Positions 7,489 to 9,172 of a stretch of DNA of 9,172 bases are shown here, one piece after another. A program made the translations under genes and the position numbers. The notes below the pieces were generated by a model. It was not told the origin of the DNA. It did no database searches and saw nothing but the letters and a program-made list of their open reading frames with translations. This DNA is from DATEOR01 sp036279015 (GTDB lineage: Bacteria; Actinomycetota; Thermoleophilia; Gaiellales; Gaiellaceae): the NCBI GenBank assembly GCA_036279015.1, contig DASUJY010000020.1, positions 1 to 9,172 of the forward strand, in the 5' to 3' direction. Position 1 is the stretch's first letter; every line of letters starts with the position of its first letter.

Positions 7489-7496
7489 CCCCTCCT
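7489..7496 (-). promoter_or_regulatory. Strong Shine-Dalgarno of the SRPBCC gene
   Basis: On the minus strand AGGAGGGG (7496-7489) precedes the GTG start at 7483 by 5 bases. This is the only textbook ribosome binding site in the window and contrasts with the leaderless-looking starts of several other genes. Confidence 0.8.
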
Positions 7497-7525
7497 GGAG
7501 TTGCGATTCGGTTCGGAGGAGGTAC

Positions 7526-7540
7526 CCGGGCGGGGCCCGG
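7526..7540 (-). terminator. GC-rich hairpin directly after the bioY stop codon
   Basis: CCGGGC (7526-7531) and GCCCGG (7535-7540) form a perfect 6-bp stem with a 3-base loop. It abuts the bioY TAG stop (7543-7541) on its 3' side in the transcript. No U-run follows, so it may be a weak terminator of the U-less type proposed in actinobacteria, or a 3'-end-stabilising element between bioY and the SRPBCC gene. The remaining bases of the gap 7484-7540 hold the ribosome binding site and no clear promoter. Confidence 0.4.
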
Positions 7541-8125
7541 CTAACCCTTGAGGCGAGCGACGGCCGCCCACGCTGCGGGCAGGAGCGCACCGGCGAGGTA
7601 GAGCTTCACGAGGTCGCCGACGACGAAGGGATAGAGGCCGTTCTCGAAGGTCTCGCGCCACCCGTAGCCGGCGACGTGCGCGAGCCAGGGAAGGCCGAAG
7701 AGGTAGACGATGACGTTCCCCGTGAGCATCGCGGTGACGGCAGTCGAGACCCGACGGTCCCAGCGGCGCTCCGCCAGCAGGCCTGCGACAGCTGCGGCGA
7801 CCGCGAAGCCGACGAGATAGCCCCCGGTCGCGCCCTGGATCCACTCCCAGCCGCCCTCGCCGCCCGAGAAGACTGGCGCGCCGATCAGCCCGACGCCGAG
7901 GTAGAGCACCAGGCTGGCCGTCCCGAGCAGTCCGCCGAGGCTCGCTCCCACGAGGAGCACCGCGAACGTCTGGCCGCTGATCGGGACGGGCGTGAAGCCG
8001 AGGTGGATCTCGATCTGAGCGGCGAGCGCCACGAAGCCCGCGCCCGCGACGACGAGGAGCGCGTCCGTCAGGAGCGTCGAGCGCGGGAAGACGGCGAGCC
8101 TGAGGGTGGCGGCGTCCGGCCTCAT
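7541..8125 (-). CDS. bioY: BioY, substrate-binding (S) component of an ECF-type biotin transporter
   Basis: The 194-residue membrane protein has about six hydrophobic segments and the BioY signatures: TPVPISGQTFAVLLVGASLG (45-64) after the second helix, GVGLIGAPVFSGGEGG (77-92), GATGGYLVGF (98-107) and GLYPFVVGDLVK (163-174), the last holding the conserved Asp171 and Lys174 region near the biotin pocket. BioY captures biotin with high affinity and works with the shared EcfA/EcfA'/EcfT energising module, or alone at low capacity; those partners are not in the window. The only ATG near the N-terminus is at 8125. The gap to the upstream VanW-domain gene is 21 bases (8126-8146), too short for a riboswitch, and I see no BioR- or BirA-type operator. 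Biotin import would serve the biotin-dependent carboxylase encoded at 636-2204, but the two genes are about 5 kb apart with different transcription units between them. Confidence 0.93.
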   Translation of the reverse strand: MRPDAATLRLAVFPRSTLLTDALLVVAGAGFVALAAQIEIHLGFTPVPISGQTFAVLLVGASLGGLLGTASLVLYLGVGLIGAPVFSGGEGGWEWIQGATGGYLVGFAVAAAVAGLLAERRWDRRVSTAVTAMLTGNVIVYLFGLPWLAHVAGYGWRETFENGLYPFVVGDLVKLYLAGALLPAAWAAVARLKG

Positions 8126-8134
8126 GCCGGCCAG

Positions 8135-8140
8135 ACTCTA
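8135..8140 (-). promoter_or_regulatory. Possible -10 element before bioY
   Basis: TAGAGT (8140-8135) on the minus strand lies 9 bases before the bioY ATG, in the 21-base gap after the VanW-domain gene. It resembles the TAnnnT elements before other genes here, but is 2-3 bases further away and lacks a clear -35, so read-through from the upstream gene is equally likely. Confidence 0.3.
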
Positions 8141-8146
8141 GTGGGT

Positions 8147-9172
8147 TCAGTCGCTCGTCGGGAGGACGATGTAGGGGCCGGGCGGGTCGCCGCCGGGCCC
8201 GTAGACCGTGGTCGGGTTCTCAGGCGTGTAGCGCGTGAAGAAATCGTCCTCGCGAATCAGCTTGTCGTGCTCGTACACCTTGCGGTGCACGTTCACATCG
8301 AAGCCCTGGCCCCCGCCCGCCACAACCGAGACCGAGTCCGGCGAGGCCGTCGGATCGATGGCGTACTGCATCTTCGGCTGGGTGTAGTTGGTCGGGCTCG
8401 ACGTCGTCGACGTCACCCTTCGCCCCTGCTTCGTGCCGTAGAAGTCGACCGTGAACGTCGAGTCGGTGTACGAGACGTCGATCAGGATCGCGTGCTTCAG
8501 GTCGTTCTTGAAGACGAGGTCGGGCCCGCCCCACGAGACCGTCGCGTCGCGCCCGAGCGGGTAGTGGCTGATGTACCAGGAGTGGTTGTGCCGCTCCTGC
8601 ACCGGCAATCCCGCCTCGAAGGCGGTGTTGAAGATCGTCGTCGCGGTCTGACACACCCCGCCGCCGATGGAGGGGATGAGCACGCCGCCGAAGATCATCT
8701 GGCCCTCGCGGAAGCCTCGCTCGACCGTGCGCGGCCCGACGACGTCGTTGTACGAGAACGTCTGCCCGGCCTCGATGATCGTCCCGTCGAGGTAGCGGCC
8801 GAGCAGCTGGACGTTCCAGATCCGGTTCGCCGACGACGCGCCCATGTCCGTGGTGAAGCCGGAGATGCGCGTCCGGATCCCGAGCGCCTTCGCCTCCTTC
8901 GTCGTCAGGTCGGCGGTGAGCGTCGAGAGCCCGAGTGTGGCCACGCGCCTCCCTGGGCCGTTCCCCGCCATGAAGACGGCGCGCTCGGCGTCCCGGACGT
9001 CGAGGCTCGTGCCGTTCTTCGCCTTGACCACATGGGCGCGGCCGCCTGAGATCTCGAAGGTGGCGTCGACCGGCTTCGTCGTGAACGGTTTCACGACGGG
9101 CCCGATCTCCGCCTCGATGCCGGCCGGGTCGAGGACGACCTGCATCGCGCCGGCCTTCGGCTGGAAGCGCAC
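8147..9172 (-). CDS. VanW-domain envelope protein, C-terminal part (5' end outside window)
   Basis: The frame is open to the window edge; 341 residues are visible and the true start lies beyond 9172 (a GTG at the very edge is not credible as a start). Visible residues 1-80 look like the end of the YoaR-like putative peptidoglycan-binding domain (PF12229) that usually precedes VanW. The VanW domain runs from about 100 to 245: GFTTDMGASSANRIWNVQL (105-123), AGQTFSYNDVVGPRTVERGF (135-154), the hallmark SIGGGVCQTATTIFNTA (168-184) and ERHNHSWYISHYPLGRDATVSW (193-214), with Cys174 and His195/His197 strongly conserved in the family. After it comes a beta-rich tail and a Gly/Pro-rich end (PENPTTVYGPGGDPPGPY). 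Proteins of this type are usually anchored or secreted and linked to the cell wall. VanW was named from an accessory gene of the vanB vancomycin-resistance cluster, but its biochemical role is unknown. This stand-alone form should not be read as resistance. It ends 21 bases before bioY. Confidence 0.88.
   Translation of the reverse strand: MRFQPKAGAMQVVLDPAGIEAEIGPVVKPFTTKPVDATFEISGGRAHVVKAKNGTSLDVRDAERAVFMAGNGPGRRVATLGLSTLTADLTTKEAKALGIRTRISGFTTDMGASSANRIWNVQLLGRYLDGTIIEAGQTFSYNDVVGPRTVERGFREGQMIFGGVLIPSIGGGVCQTATTIFNTAFEAGLPVQERHNHSWYISHYPLGRDATVSWGGPDLVFKNDLKHAILIDVSYTDSTFTVDFYGTKQGRRVTSTTSSPTNYTQPKMQYAIDPTASPDSVSVVAGGGQGFDVNVHRKVYEHDKLIREDDFFTRYTPENPTTVYGPGGDPPGPYIVLPTSD

Noticed and set aside
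7316..9049. Long rightward open frame of 577 codons opposite the SRPBCC, bioY and VanW genes
   Set aside because: It spans three recognised genes on the other strand plus their gaps, and its composition (Arg/Asp/Glu/Val-rich, no hydrophobic core) is that of a shadow.
8147..9172. Vancomycin-resistance gene based on the VanW name
   Set aside because: VanW-domain proteins are common in non-resistant bacteria and no vanH, vanA/B ligase, vanX or two-component genes are present.

Overview
The window is a compact, high-GC bacterial chromosome segment with ten protein-coding genes, two of them cut by the window edges. Almost all of it is coding and no gap exceeds 70 bases. GC-rich third positions, GTG starts, leaderless-looking promoters and the gene content suggest an actinobacterium, perhaps of the Thermoleophilia (Gaiellales/Solirubrobacterales) type. 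That placement is inference; there is no rRNA or marker gene here to prove it. I see no mobile element, CRISPR array, tRNA, rRNA or transferred island.

Left part (1-4395): the 3' end of a beta-propeller-like gene runs rightward. It meets a leftward operon, tail to tail, with a 4-base stop-codon overlap. The operon, in transcription order, is methylmalonyl-CoA mutase large subunit (2806-4395), a RimL-like GNAT acetyltransferase coupled to it by a GTGA overlap (2273-2809), and the carboxyltransferase subunit of a propionyl-CoA-type carboxylase (636-2204). The two metabolic enzymes belong to the route propionyl-CoA -> methylmalonyl-CoA -> succinyl-CoA. The biotin carboxylase/BCCP subunit, the epimerase and the B12-binding small mutase subunit are not in the window.

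Middle (4396-7033): only 18 bases separate the mutase from a divergent gene for a fused MoaD-MoaE molybdopterin synthase. The gap holds a symmetric TAGGCTA that can serve as a -10 element in both directions, with both start codons 6-7 bases away. Next come a small NTF2/SnoaL-fold protein (leftward), a 60-base divergent promoter region, and a rightward pair: an M50 site-2-protease-like membrane protein followed 4 bases later by a LOG-family (TIGR00730) Rossmann protein.

Right part (7046-9172): three leftward genes. In transcription order these are a VanW-domain envelope protein (5' end outside the window), the biotin transporter subunit BioY, and an SRPBCC/START-fold protein with a strong Shine-Dalgarno sequence. 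BioY fits the same metabolism, since the carboxylase needs biotin, but the link is only by function.

No wholly new system stands out; most genes are recognisable housekeeping or accessory metabolism. The signals most worth following are the shared bidirectional -10 element, the recurring TAnnnT-6/7-base-start pattern that implies leaderless mRNAs, the internal Gly-Gly in the MoaD-MoaE fusion, the acetyltransferase embedded in the methylmalonyl operon, and the M50/LOG pair.
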